Origin: Pelagophyceae sp. CCMP2097
Taxonomy: Eukaryota > Sar > Pelagophyceae
Reading direction: 5' to 3'
Assembly: GCA_026770575.1 (NCBI GenBank)
Contig: MU657279.1
Span: 1 to 60,686, forward strand
Length of the DNA: 60,686 nt
Every line of letters starts with the position of its first letter. Positions within the stretch are counted from its first letter, which is position 1. The notes under the pieces are model-generated. The model made no database searches and was not told the DNA's origin. It saw only the letters and a program-made list of their open reading frames with translations. The translations under genes were made by a program, and so were the position numbers. Shown in pieces: positions 19,975-29,925 of the stretch.

Positions 19975-21590
19975 TGCGGTGGCTGCGGTGCCTCGCGCTG
20001 TTTCTGCGGCTTGCGTGCGTTTGGCCGGTGCCGATGCCCTGCCGCTGCGATTTGGCGTTTGGTCAGAACCAGACTGCGAGCTGCGAGGCTTTCTTGGGCG
20101 TCCGCGGCCACTCCCTCGCAAACGTCTGCCTGCGCGCGAAGTCGCAGCGGCCCGCTTCGGCGGCCGGGGCGGCGCGGAAACGCGCGCCCGGAAACGCGCG
20201 CGCGGCGCACGGCGCGGCCGCCGCGGTGCGGGTGCCGCGCGGCTGGGACGAGTCCGCCACCGCCGCGGGCCGGTGCGTGCACGGCGGCGACCCAAAGCCG
20301 CGGCGCGAGGACCGCGTGCCCTTCCACCTCCACGTGCACAAGTCCGGCGGCTCGCTCTACTGCCACATCCCGCTGAAGGACGATGGGCTTCGGCGCACCT
20401 TCCGCGACCCCGTCTCGGCCGAGCACCGCGGCTGCAACATGCTCGGCGACGGGCCGAGCACCGTTTCCAAGGAGCCCGTCTCGGGCGTGTTTGCGAACCG
20501 CGGCTGGTGCTGCGCGGACCGTTTCGCCCACGCTGCAAAGTGGCAGCCAGCTTTGATGTCGCGCGAGTCGTTTGCGACGGGGCCGCCCTGCCCGGACTAC
20601 TTTTTGCACACGATCACGCTCCGAAATCCGCTGCAGAGGCTCGTCTCGCACGCGTCGTTCCACAGGCACACGCCGGCGCAGGTCGGGCGGTGGATCAACG
20701 AGACGGTTTTTGCAGAGTGCTGGAGGGGTGGCGAATCGGAGAACTACGGGCTTGGGGTCTCTGACCGACCAAAGGCCGTCGTTTTCCCCGAGGCCGCCGC
20801 GCCTGAGGCCTCGCGGCGGCGGCGCCTCGACTCGCTCCCGCTCGCCGCGTCCGGGCTCGGCCACGCCCACGCGCGGCGGCCGCACCCGCGCGGCGTGTCG
20901 AGCTTTGAGCGAGACGCATCCGGCGGCCTCAGCTCGCGGCCGGGCGCGTCGGACGCGGCGTCGCGCGCCGCCGCCGCCGCGGCCCCGGCTCCCGGCGCGC
21001 GGCCGCGCGTAATATCGCGCGGCCCGCGCGGCGGGCTGAAGCGGCGGTCGTACCCCGTGCCCGCGTGGGTCGCCACGGACGGCGCCGGCGCGCAGCGGTG
21101 CTCCGACGCGGCGTGGCCGCTGCTGCACGGCACGGCGATTTACGACAACTACCACGTCCGATTACTCGGAGGCGAGGCGGTGTACTTTAAACCTCTCGGC
21201 GCAATCGACCGATTCGACCTCGAGCGGGCGAAGCGCGTTCTGGACGCGTACGAGGTCTTGGTGCTGCTGGAGAAGTTTGACGAAATGGCAGTGCAGCTCG
21301 AAGAGGTGCTGGGCTGGCGCCTCTACAGCGGCTGGAAGCGCGACACAAGGCGCACGCCGTCGAAGCGCGACTTTGACCCGGCGAGGCACGCGCGCCTCGC
21401 GAAAATGAACGCGCTGGACCGAGAGCTCTACGCCTACGCATCGCACCGCGCGGCCAACCTCACGGCCGTCGCGCTCGACGGCAAGGCGCGGCGAACCGCC
21501 GCCTCCGGGGCCGCCGAACGGCAACGCCGCAAGACCGGCCGGCGCGCCGTCAAACTCGAGGCCTTTCTCGACCGGTCCGCACTCTTCTAA
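19971..21590 (+). CDS. Golgi-type sulfotransferase-family protein
   Basis: A 539-residue intronless protein. The N-terminus (MMRWLRCLALFLRLACVWPV) is a signal peptide or signal anchor. The PAPS 5'-phosphosulfate loop is visible around residue 122 (LHVHKSGGS), and the 3'-phosphate motif around residue 214 (TLRNPLQRLVSHASFH). Both fit the carbohydrate sulfotransferase fold (2-O/Gal-3-O type). Several cysteines lie between the motifs. A low-complexity Ala/Arg/Pro insert (about residues 280-350) separates them from a C-terminal helical part with AYEVLVLLEKFDEMAVQLEEVLG, which resembles the family's substrate-side helices. It likely transfers sulfate from PAPS to polysaccharide or glycoprotein in the secretory pathway. 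The acceptor is unknown. Confidence 0.72.
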   Translation: MMRWLRCLALFLRLACVWPVPMPCRCDLAFGQNQTASCEAFLGVRGHSLANVCLRAKSQRPASAAGAARKRAPGNARAAHGAAAAVRVPRGWDESATAAGRCVHGGDPKPRREDRVPFHLHVHKSGGSLYCHIPLKDDGLRRTFRDPVSAEHRGCNMLGDGPSTVSKEPVSGVFANRGWCCADRFAHAAKWQPALMSRESFATGPPCPDYFLHTITLRNPLQRLVSHASFHRHTPAQVGRWINETVFAECWRGGESENYGLGVSDRPKAVVFPEAAAPEASRRRRLDSLPLAASGLGHAHARRPHPRGVSSFERDASGGLSSRPGASDAASRAAAAAAPAPGARPRVISRGPRGGLKRRSYPVPAWVATDGAGAQRCSDAAWPLLHGTAIYDNYHVRLLGGEAVYFKPLGAIDRFDLERAKRVLDAYEVLVLLEKFDEMAVQLEEVLGWRLYSGWKRDTRRTPSKRDFDPARHARLAKMNALDRELYAYASHRAANLTAVALDGKARRTAASGAAERQRRKTGRRAVKLEAFLDRSALF

Positions 21591-21887
21591 CGATCCGCCC
21601 CTTGGGGCGCAAAGAGGCAGGAGCCGGAGGAGGGGCGCGGGCGGGCCGCGGCGAGGAAGACACCAGAGAAGACCTGGCACTCTGTACCTCCTGCTCTCAC
21701 CCCCCGGCGTGAGGTCTGGTCCCCCGACCTGGCTCCAGGTGGAGACATCTGAACTAGAGTCCCTTCTTGGCTATACCCTGGCATAAAACCCGTAGCCGGT
21801 ATATTACCGGTATTTACCAGGGATTACCCTGCGACCCATTGTTTTCTCTCCGGCGATATATCCCACGGACGCGCGCGGCTGTGCACC
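21591..21887. promoter_or_regulatory. Intergenic with CCGGTA..TACCGG palindrome
   Basis: A short palindrome (CCGGTA, three bases, TACCGG) sits at 21796-21810, about 80 nt upstream of the next start codon. A GATATAT sequence follows at 21855-21861. Their promoter role is a guess. Confidence 0.3.
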
Positions 21888-22656
21888 ATGGCGTCGGCGC
21901 AGCGCGCGGCGGGCAAGCGGCCGCCCCCGGAAGAAGTCGACGACGAGTCCGACGGCGCCGACGACGATGAGGGCGCCATGTCGGAAGGCGACATGTCCGA
22001 GGGCGACATGTCCGAGGCGGACTTCGAGGCCGGCGCCCGCCGCGGGGCCGGCGACCCGGAGCTGCTGAGCGCGAACCTGGCGCGCACCGTGGACCGCTAC
22101 CGCTCGTTGCTCAGCGACGAGCAGCGAGGCGCTTTGGACGCGGAGGCCGAGGCCGAAGCCGCCGCCGAATCCGACGACGACGACGACAACATCACGGAGC
22201 CGATCCGCGAGGTGGAGACGAAGAAGGGCGTGATCCGCTTCCAGGTCAAGCTTGTTGAAGAAGCGGGCACGTTTAAGACACTTGAACAGGCGTCGGAATT
22301 TATGTGCGTCCCACCGACTTGACCGACGGATCAGAGGCAGCCTATGCAAAGGCCCGCAAAAGGCGCTTCGAATCGCCGCGTATACGGAAATTAGGCTCGG
22401 CGAGCGCTACAAGAAGGCTCTAAAGCGCGAGCTCGTCGCCATCCGCCTTGCGAAAAAGGGCCTCATGTCGCCCGAGGCCGTCGCGAAGCGCGAGCGGCAG
22501 CGCGACGCGGCCCATCTGAAGAAGCACGAGGCGGCCAAAGCGAAGAAAAAAGCCAAGGTGCTCTCGCCGGCGCAAATCGAACAACGAAAGGAAAAGTTCC
22601 AGCGAAAGAAGCAGCGACGGACGGAGCGCAAGGCCGACGCCGCGCAAGACGCGTAG
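21888..22656 (+). CDS. Small acidic-to-basic protein, unknown function
   Basis: Two exons, 21888-22303 and 22395-22656. The 91-nt intron begins GTGCGTCC and ends AAATTAG. The exon pieces are in different frames and join as SEFMLGERYKKALKREL in phase. The product is 225 residues. The N-terminal half is very acidic (ESDGADDDEGAMSEGDMSEG, then a poly-Asp run). A middle segment looks folded (VIRFQVKLVEEAGTFKTLEQ). The C-terminal third is Lys/Arg-rich (AKAKKKAKVLSPAQIEQRKE). This layout is common in nuclear or nucleolar proteins, but I do not recognise the family. It is preceded by a good start context (CACCATGG). Confidence 0.6.
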
Positions 22657-22753
22657 CCGCCAAAGGCGGACGTAACCGAACGTGCTCGTGAGACTCTGAT
22701 GAATCGTTGGGAGACTCTGATGCCTCACTTATAGCTCAGAGGCGGTTTATCGA

Positions 22754-23488
22754 TCAGAGGCGGTCGGAAGCGGCCACGCGCCAGTCAGAGCGCGCCGCCA
22801 TCTCGACTTCGGCGGGCCTGCGGGGCGCCACCTTGGACGCTACTTTGTAGAGGCGAAACGCGGCGCGCGGCCGCGCCACGACCGGCCGCGCGCCGAGCTC
22901 GACGAGGCGTGCCGCCAGCGCGTCAAAGCCGTGCGCGAGGGCCAAGGCCCGGGCGGTGCGCCGCGCGCCCTACGAGGCGTGACTCATGGCGGCGCGCCAG
23001 AGTCGGGACTGCGAGGCCCTCACGTCCTCTGCGTCGAGGTCCGCGCCGTGGGCGGCGAGGGCTTCGAGTAGGTTTCCGCGGCCGCGCTGCGCGGCGAGCA
23101 TCGCCGGCGTATGGCCCCAGGCGTCGCGCGCGTTTAGGAGCGAGACGTCGACGTCCAAGAGCAGCGCGACGCACTCGGCGACGCCGGCGCCGTCGGCGCA
23201 ACTCAGCGCGTGCAGCGGCGTTTGCAGCGCGTCTGCCAGCCCCCGCGGCCGCGCCCCGCCGAGGATGCGCCGCAGCGCGGACGCGTCGCCGCGGAGGCAC
23301 GCCTCGCTCGCCGTCTCGCCGCTCGGAGCTTCCGCGCGCGCGGCTGGCTCGCGCGGCGCCCGCGACGCGCCGCCACCGCCCGGCGCGAAGAGTTCTCGGG
23401 TGAGCGCGTCGAACTCGCCCGGCGGCGGCGGCGGCCCGCGCCGCGCCTCCTCACGGCGCCCGCAGCATGGCGTCTTCTCGGAGACCAC
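22754..23488 (-). CDS. Ankyrin-repeat protein, 5' end unresolved
   Basis: Exons 23024-23488 and 22754-22969. The 54-nt intron (GTGAGG to CGTAG) contains an in-frame TAG. Removing it joins HGADLDAED to GARRTARALALAHGFDALAA, which makes a well-formed ankyrin repeat. About four repeats are visible (TPLHALSCADGAG, HTPAMLAAQRGRGNLLEALA). The frame has no ATG near its 5' end and stays open upstream to about 23535 (AAFFRAFDKVSWPR). An upstream exon with the start codon is therefore likely. The C-terminus is basic. Probably a protein-binding adaptor. Confidence 0.6.
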
Positions 23489-23707
23489 CCTCGGCCAGGA
23501 AACTTTGTCGAACGCCCGGAAAAAGGCCGCTAATCGCTAAAACCGAAGTGCAAGGCCTAATTAAGGCCGGGCCATGGCACCGTTGGCACGACTCCCGAGT
23601 GGACTCGGATGTGGATATCCATGAGGCTTGGCCCCTTGGAAGAGCTCCTTGGAAGGCTCGCTCGCTCCCCAAGCCCGAGCTCGAAGTGTCGACCGGGTTG
23701 AGAAGCT

Positions 23708-24147
23708 TTAAAAGGCGATGCGGAGCTGTTTTGATCGGCATCGTTGGTGCGCGTTCTCGGCGAATGTCGCGTCGTCGTCGGCGGGCCGCCTACGCCGGTC
23801 GGGGTGGCGCCCCGCGCACATTTTCCGGGCGGACGCGGGCCGCTGCGGCAGCGTGGCGTCCGTCGGTGGAAACGCGCAGACCAAGTCGACGTCGGAAGCG
23901 GCGAGCGCCTCTGCGTCGGCCCGCGCCAGCGGCGGCGCCCTGGCCGGCCGGAGGCGGGACTCGGGGTGGTCGTCGCGCAACTTACCAAACACCTAAAAAT
24001 GAGCGGCGTCCGCGCCTCAATCGAGGCGGCCCGCCGGCGGAGGTACCTCGTCGCGCGACACCAACTTGACCTTGCCGTCGACCGGCGAGAGGTACGAGAT
24101 GGCGTCGGGCCGCGAACGTCGCCGCGGCGACGCCGGCGACGCCGCGC
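23708..24147 (-). CDS. Coding-like fragment, unknown
   Basis: A segment reading DAISYLSPVDGKVKLVSRDE (exon ending at 24047) joins in phase, after a 54-nt intron (23993-24046, GTACCT to TTTTTAG), to VFGKLRDDHPESRLRP and a 94-residue frame ending at 23708. The intron size and form match others in the window. No start codon or domain was found. It may be a partial or decayed gene, or 3' exons of the LRR gene, although no in-phase donor was seen there. Confidence 0.3.
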
Positions 24148-24210
24148 CTGCGCCGGGAGGTCAGCATATCGTATCGCGCATCGCTCGGCCATGAGGAAGA
24201 TACGAGGGTT

Positions 24211-27200
24211 TCAGGACGTGGCCTTTCCAAACTCGCCTTCGTCTTGAGCGCGGACGGCGTACGGCGAGACGTTTTCCTCGAAGCCGTCTTCGTATCGCAT
24301 GGCCACGCGGTCCGGCGGCCCCGCTAAAACCGCGACGACGGTCGCCGCGCGCCACGCGGCATCGGCGGTGCGGTTTCGCTGCTGCAGCCAGCGCACGCGC
24401 ACGGTGCCGCCGACGTCGCAGGCATGCGGCGCGTCCAACACGGCGTCGTCGTCGTCGTCCCCTGGCGCCGCCGCGGAGAAGCCAAAGCCCGCGAGGTCGG
24501 CGGGCACGAGCCAGTCGCCAGCGGTGGACCGGAGGCGGGCTCGGACGTGGTGGTCGGCGAGGTTCCGCGCCACGTCTCGCACGTCGGCACGCAGGAGAGG
24601 CGGACGTTGCCTCTCCAGCCCCAAGACCCACAGCGGCGCCGTTGTTTGCCTTCGAACCGCCGCGACGGCGAGGCTCCTCGCGCCGGCGGCGCCGATGGCG
24701 TTGCGCTCGAGTAAAAGTTCTCGCAGCGGCGATTGCGTTCCGCGGTGCACGAGCGCGGCGGCCAGGATCTTCGCCGCAGAGTCATCGAGGTGTATATCCG
24801 TCAGACGCAGTAGGACGAGCGAGGCGCTGGCGCAACACCCGTCGAAAAAGTCCGCGCAGGCTGCCCGCGACAGGCGCGCGGGTTCGGGCGCCATGAACGG
24901 CCGGCGGCTCGCCTTTGGCGCGCCCGCCACGTCCAGGCGCCGGAGCTTCGTGCTTCGCTGCAGCGCTTGGCCGAGCGCGGCGCAGCCCCGCGCACCCTGC
25001 AGCGCGCGCGCGCAGCGGCGCAGGTTCAGGGCCTCGAGCTGGGGCACGAGTGCCGCGGCGGCGGCGAGGCCTTTGGGCCCCATGCGTGGGCAGTCGACCT
25101 CGAGCGACCGCACCCCGGCGCCGACGAGGCGCAGGATGCGCACGGCGTCGCCCGAAACCAGGAAGAAGCGCCGCAGGACGACGTGGTCCGCTCGCAGTAG
25201 ACTCTCAAGAGTCGCGTCGTCTGTCGCGGCCACGGGGCCCGTCGTCGGGCGTGGCGTCGGCCGGCCCGCGGCGACCATGGAAATGGTGTGCTGCGGTGCC
25301 GCACGAATGCCGCCCGGCCCGAGGCCGAGGCGTACGCCGCAGGGAAGCGCTCCGAAGACTCGCCGGAGCCGCGCGCGGCAGCCGTCGCCGCGGAACTTCG
25401 CCTGCAGCCGCAAAATGGCAGAGCCGCGCCGCGAATCGCCGCGCTGCGCCGACGTCCGCCGCGGCGGGCGCTGCGCCGCCGCGGGCATGTTGCGCGCGCG
25501 CTTGGCGAGCGCGCGCTCCTTTTGGTTGCCGACGAGGCCTAGGCATCATCGCACGTCTCCCTCGCAACGAGGCCTCCACATGGCACGTCGCGGCTCCCAA
25601 GCCGCGACGATGGCGGCTCCCACGCCTTCGACGAGGGCACTCGCCTTCGATGCCGTCTAGTACTCTTGCGGCGTCGAACTTGGCCTTTGTCGCGGCGTCG
25701 TCGTCGTCGGCGGAGCGCGAATTGAGAAAGTCATCTCGTTTGGCGAGCGCGAGCTGGAGCCTGTCGATCCACAGTGGCGCCGCGCGGGGCGCGCACCACG
25801 CCGCCGAGGTGGCGCTCACCATGCTGCCGAGGCGGCGCAGATTTGGACGTGGCGGAACATTTGTTGGATCTTCAGTACAGACTTCAAACGCCGCGACGCG
25901 GTATTGCCGCGTAAAACGCGCTGGATCCGCCGCGCGCTGTCGGCGCGCGCATGCATCCTCGCGCGCGCGCCGACGCACTCGGCATGGCGAACGTCGCCTA
26001 GTTGCTAACTCTAGCGTCGTGCAGCCGCGCCACACGTCCGTCTCCCCGAAGGATGCCTCCCGAGAGATGCACCATCTTCGTCCAGGCTCACCGAGGGCCC
26101 TTGGGGCGACGCGCGCGAACGCGTCCGTGATAAACCCCGGCGCTTCGTCGGCCGGCCGGCCGCGGAGGGCCAGGCGGACCTCGGCCAGTGCCTCGGAAAA
26201 GTCGCCCATCTCCTCGAGCATCTCCGCGCGCGACACGCGCAGCCTGCTCGCGGCATTCGAAGAGGCGCCCGACTCAATCCCAGAGTCTCCTCGGGGCGCA
26301 CCTTTGGATCGTCTCCGGGTCGTCTTGGGCGGCGTGGCGGATGGCCACGTGGTACAATGCCGCCGCGAAGACGGGCGAGTCGGCTGCGCGGTAGACGTCC
26401 GAGATCGCAGCCCACGTCGCTGACGACTGCACCCATTCCTCGACGTCAGTGGCCTCTACGGACTTGAAGAGGTCGACGAGCGCGGCGCCGCCAGACGGGG
26501 CCCGCCACTGCGTGCCCGTGGTCGGCGGCTCGGGCGATTCGACCCTTCGCCTCTTCGCCTCTTTTGCGAGGGCGGCGTGGAGCGCGCGCGCGGCGAGGTC
26601 CGCGAGCGCGACGTGCGCTTTTGTTGCGGCGGCGGCGGTGTGCAGCGCGACGCTTTCGGCGAGCTCACTGCACGGCATGGGCGGCCGCGGGAAGAGGCAC
26701 GCGTCCACCGCTTCCAACAGGGGCCGCACGAGGCAGTGCCTCGCGTGCAGGTCCAGCGCCTCTTGCGCGCGGCCGCCCGCGAGCAGCGTCATCACCAGCC
26801 AGTACGGCACGGCGGCGTCACCACCGGCGACGTGCGCCAAAAGGTCGGCGCAGCGCTGGTAGCGCCGGCCGCGGAAGGCGACGGCTGCGACTTCGAGCAC
26901 GACGCCGGCGTCGGACGAGAGCCGTGGCTCCCGCAAAGCAAACTCGCCGGCCCGCGAGGCCGTCTTGAGGCGGCCGTTTCGCTCCAGGCGCGCCGCCGCG
27001 CCGCCGATGCCGCGCAGCGAAACCCAGGCGCGCGCGTTTGAACGCAGCAGCAGCAGCCACATACCGGCCTCGTCCTGCGCGCCGGCGCGCAGCGCCTGCG
27101 CCGCCGCCGCCGCCGCCGCGTCGTCGAGGCCCGCCGCGTAGCGCAGCCGCGCCGCCCGCGACGCCGCGCGCCAATCCTTGGGCCGCAGCGTCAGCCGCGC

Positions 27201-27272
27201 ATCCGCCGCCGCCAGAGCCTCCGCAGCCGGAGCCTCCGCCGCCGGAGCCTTCGCCGCGGCCGAGCCGCGCAT
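24211..27272 (-). CDS. TPR - IQ - LRR - Tudor-like protein (five-exon model)
   Basis: Proposed exons are 26302-27272, 26092-26243, 25820-25997, 25624-25760 and 24211-25538. The introns are 58, 94, 59 and 85 nt (donors GTGCGC, GTGAGC, GTGAGC, GTGGGA). Phases agree throughout and give 921 residues. The first exon is a helical TPR-like solenoid. The join RLRVSRAEMLEEMGDFSEAL makes a clear TPR. Exon 3 has IQ motifs (RRIQRVLRG, VLKIQQMFRH). Exon 5 has another IQ (LQAKFRGDGCRARLRR) and then leucine-rich repeats of the ribonuclease-inhibitor type (LRRLDVAGAPKASRR, LRELLLERNAIGAAGARSLA). It ends with a Tudor-like end (VAMRYEDGFEENVSPYAV). The alternative is two genes: TPR-IQ ending at the TGA 25816-25818, and an LRR protein starting at ATG 25488. 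A calmodulin-linked scaffold is plausible. Confidence 0.55.
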
Positions 27273-27557
27273 CACGTACGCCGCACAACGGCTGCAAAGG
27301 GCGCGCGAAGCACGCGGGGGCTCTTCAACGGGCTCGCAGTCGGAGTCCGGCGGCCGCCGCCACCCTTCGACCGCGGTACACTCGCCTCGGCCCGGGAGCT
27401 GGCGCTAGCGCTCGCCGAACTTAGGTGATAGTATGGAAGTCACTGGCAGAGCCCGAGGTCGAGGCCTCGAGGAGAGCTCGACCCGCAGAGTCTCGAGCAC
27501 GTCTTGAATTAGTCACCTTATCACAACAACAGAATCTGATCATCACACACGTCGGCC

Positions 27558-29513
27558 CTACATGCTCTCGAGCCTCGTAGAGTCGGGCTTGCCGGCCTCA
27601 CCTTTCACATCGGAGCCGCGCCGCGCCGGCCGGCCGGGGCTTATCGGCTCGGCGATGGCCACGACGCCCGTCAAAACGTCGTCGGCGCGGCCGCACGCGA
27701 CGAAGACGGTTTCGCCTTTGGCCCTCCCGCCGCCTGGGCCCTCGGCTGCGCGGCCTTCGGGCGCGACGCGGCGGCCGCCGCGGCGGAGGGCGTTCGCGGC
27801 GTTTCGGAAGTGGTCGAAGCGTTCGTGTCTCGGGAGCCGCTGCAGCAGCTCGCGCGCGGCCTCGCGGTTGAAGCAGTGGACCTTCTCATGCGTGTAAAGG
27901 ATCCACGCAAACAGTGCGAGGCCGGCGGCGGGTATGAGGCACATGGAGTTCATCTGCCGCGCGCCGCTCGAGATGCGCCCGACGTCGTTTTCGTCGACGA
28001 CGTAGATGCCCGTAAACACGCCCGTCTCGAGGCGCACGACGCCCGCGTGCGCCGACCGAGTCGCGTTTTCGCGCGCGCCGGACGCGTCGGCGAGGGCGAG
28101 GAGCGCGTTGTCGGTGAACCAGGAGCAATCCTTCGCCTCGTCGCCGCCGTGGTACTTGTCCTCCAAGGCAACTGCCTTGGTTAAAGAGTACATGCGCTCG
28201 TTTCCAGGATCCCACAGCAGCGCGTAGTCGCAGGGCCGGAAGAGCCGCGCGGTGAGGTACCAGTAGCCCCAGTCAAAGGCCACGCCGAGGATGACGTTCA
28301 AGTAGGAGCACCACTTGCCGGAAATGTAAATCGCCGGCAAAGCGCAAAACCGGGGCAGCCGCAAAGCGGAGAAGTCAAAGGCGGCGATCTTGACGTCGGC
28401 ACCGGAAAAGTCGGGAAAGTCCCAGTCCTGCATGACGATGCAGATGTTTAGTAAAGCGACGACGCAGCCGACGAGCATGCGCAGCTTCTCCGTGTTCACT
28501 GCAGTGGCCCAGAACATCAGAGCGGGTCGCACGAAGCGGCCCGGCTCGGCGGCGCCGTCCAAGATGGCGCGGACGCGCCGGAACTCTGAAAACATGAGGC
28601 CGCCGCCGCCGCCCCACGCCAAGGCGAGGAAGAAACGAGTGTACAAGAGTCTTCGCCTGGCGAACCACGCCGCCAGCCGCCGCGCCCGCGGCGTCGCGTA
28701 GAGCATCCTCGTCGCGTTGCCCTCGGGCGCTGAAATCTCCTGGGCCAAGCCGTCGACGATCGTTGCGACGTTCCAGGCGTCGGACCCGAAGGCGAAGAGC
28801 CCCGCGGTGATGAGATTGTAAGAGTCGTACTGCAAGCCGACCATCGACGCCGTCGCGCGGTGCCCGTTCTCGCGCGCGGCCACGAGCACGGAGCTGTACG
28901 CGGCCAGGCCGCCCCAGACCGAGAAGGACGCTGCAAATAAAACGCAAAACGCTGCTCCGTCCTGGTGCGCCAAAGCGTCTCTATCCGCGTGCAGCCCGTT
29001 GTCGAACCCGAAGAAGGTGAGCTTGCCCCAGTCGCGCAGCAGCCGCTGCGCAACGAGGCCGACTAATACGCCCAAGGCGACGCCCGTGGCGACGACGCCG
29101 AGTCTTAACGCGACGAACTTTGGGGCGTCGGGCTGGAAGAGGCCGTGGTACAGGTCCCCCACAAACGTGCCATAAGAAAGCGCGTTAGAGTACGTCGCCG
29201 GGTCGCCGTAGTACACAAAGAGGTTGAGCCAGAGTAAGAGCACCGCCGTCGACAAGCGCGCGATTGGGTGCTTGGCCAGGAACCAGGCCCTCGAGGCCGC
29301 CGGGTCCGCGGCGCGGAGGCCCGCCGCCGCGGTCGCGAGGTCCACGGCCAGGGCGGCGCGCACGTCCGCCGCCGCCGCGCCGAGGTCCGTCGACAGCGTC
29401 ACCACCCTTGCCGACTGCGCTGCCGCCACGCCCTGCGCCCCCGACGCCGCCGCGCCGAGATTCCCCGCCACAAACGCGCCCTGAGCATGGAGTGCGCTCT
29501 GAACCTTGCGCAT
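27558..29513 (-). CDS. TMEM117: TMEM117-family multi-pass membrane protein
   Basis: A 651-residue intronless protein from the first ATG (MRKVQSALHAQGAFV). The frame is open slightly further only with a non-ATG codon. Family signatures are HPIARLSTAVLLLWLNLFVY with GDP just after, DWGKLTFFGFD, LLNICIVMQDWDFPDFSG, and YISGKWCSYLNVILGVAFDW followed by RLFRPCDYALLWDPG. These align in order with the same landmarks in animal TMEM117 (HPWSR, NFFIY-EDP, IVMQDWEFP, ITGKWFNYG). About eight membrane segments are evident. The cytosolic C-tail is basic. TMEM117 has been linked to mitochondrial and ER stress in mammals; its role in algae is unknown. Confidence 0.85.
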   Translation of the reverse strand: MRKVQSALHAQGAFVAGNLGAAASGAQGVAAAQSARVVTLSTDLGAAAADVRAALAVDLATAAAGLRAADPAASRAWFLAKHPIARLSTAVLLLWLNLFVYYGDPATYSNALSYGTFVGDLYHGLFQPDAPKFVALRLGVVATGVALGVLVGLVAQRLLRDWGKLTFFGFDNGLHADRDALAHQDGAAFCVLFAASFSVWGGLAAYSSVLVAARENGHRATASMVGLQYDSYNLITAGLFAFGSDAWNVATIVDGLAQEISAPEGNATRMLYATPRARRLAAWFARRRLLYTRFFLALAWGGGGGLMFSEFRRVRAILDGAAEPGRFVRPALMFWATAVNTEKLRMLVGCVVALLNICIVMQDWDFPDFSGADVKIAAFDFSALRLPRFCALPAIYISGKWCSYLNVILGVAFDWGYWYLTARLFRPCDYALLWDPGNERMYSLTKAVALEDKYHGGDEAKDCSWFTDNALLALADASGARENATRSAHAGVVRLETGVFTGIYVVDENDVGRISSGARQMNSMCLIPAAGLALFAWILYTHEKVHCFNREAARELLQRLPRHERFDHFRNAANALRRGGRRVAPEGRAAEGPGGGRAKGETVFVACGRADDVLTGVVAIAEPISPGRPARRGSDVKGEAGKPDSTRLESM

Positions 29514-29925
29514 CGGCCCGGCCGAGGAGCGACCACCTGTCGACACTGCGCTCGCACGGCGCGCCCGGCGTCAAGGGTGAGATTTTTGCGTTGGATTTTT
29601 GTTTTCGAAATCCGAGGCAAGGAGTTCTACAATATTGTACAATACAATTGTACTCTCTCCCTCGAGGGAAAGCAAGTGAAGCCCTGGTGGATCTTAAGCA
29701 AGCAAGTGCATGGCCCTCCTTACCGTGAGTCCCGGGCCCAGTCGACCAGGCCCATCGGTCCACAGGGCGCTACAAACTTCCGAGAGGTTTCGCAAAAAGC
29801 AGACGCAAAGGTGGCGCGCCTCGATTGGTGACTATGCGGGGGCCGCGTTAGTGCTCACCGACAAAACAAAGATCGTCGCCGAAACCTGTTTGGCGATTTC
29901 GTCCTGACGCCCCTACGAAGAAGCC
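29514..29925. promoter_or_regulatory. Divergent intergenic region (TMEM117 / COX11)
   Basis: About 410 bp separate the start codons of TMEM117 (minus) and COX11 (plus). It includes an AT-rich patch near 29625-29660 with repeated ACAATA/ACAATT. No gene is seen. Confidence 0.4.

Noticed and set aside
23708..23992. Loose resemblance to N-acetyl-gamma-glutamyl-phosphate reductase (VFGKL, DVDLV)
   Set aside because: The nucleotide-binding loop and active-site cysteine region are absent, so the similarity is too weak.
24050..24110. SPVDGKV, reminiscent of phosphatidylserine decarboxylase
   Set aside because: Only the short motif matches. No LGST/GGST processing site or other conserved block follows.
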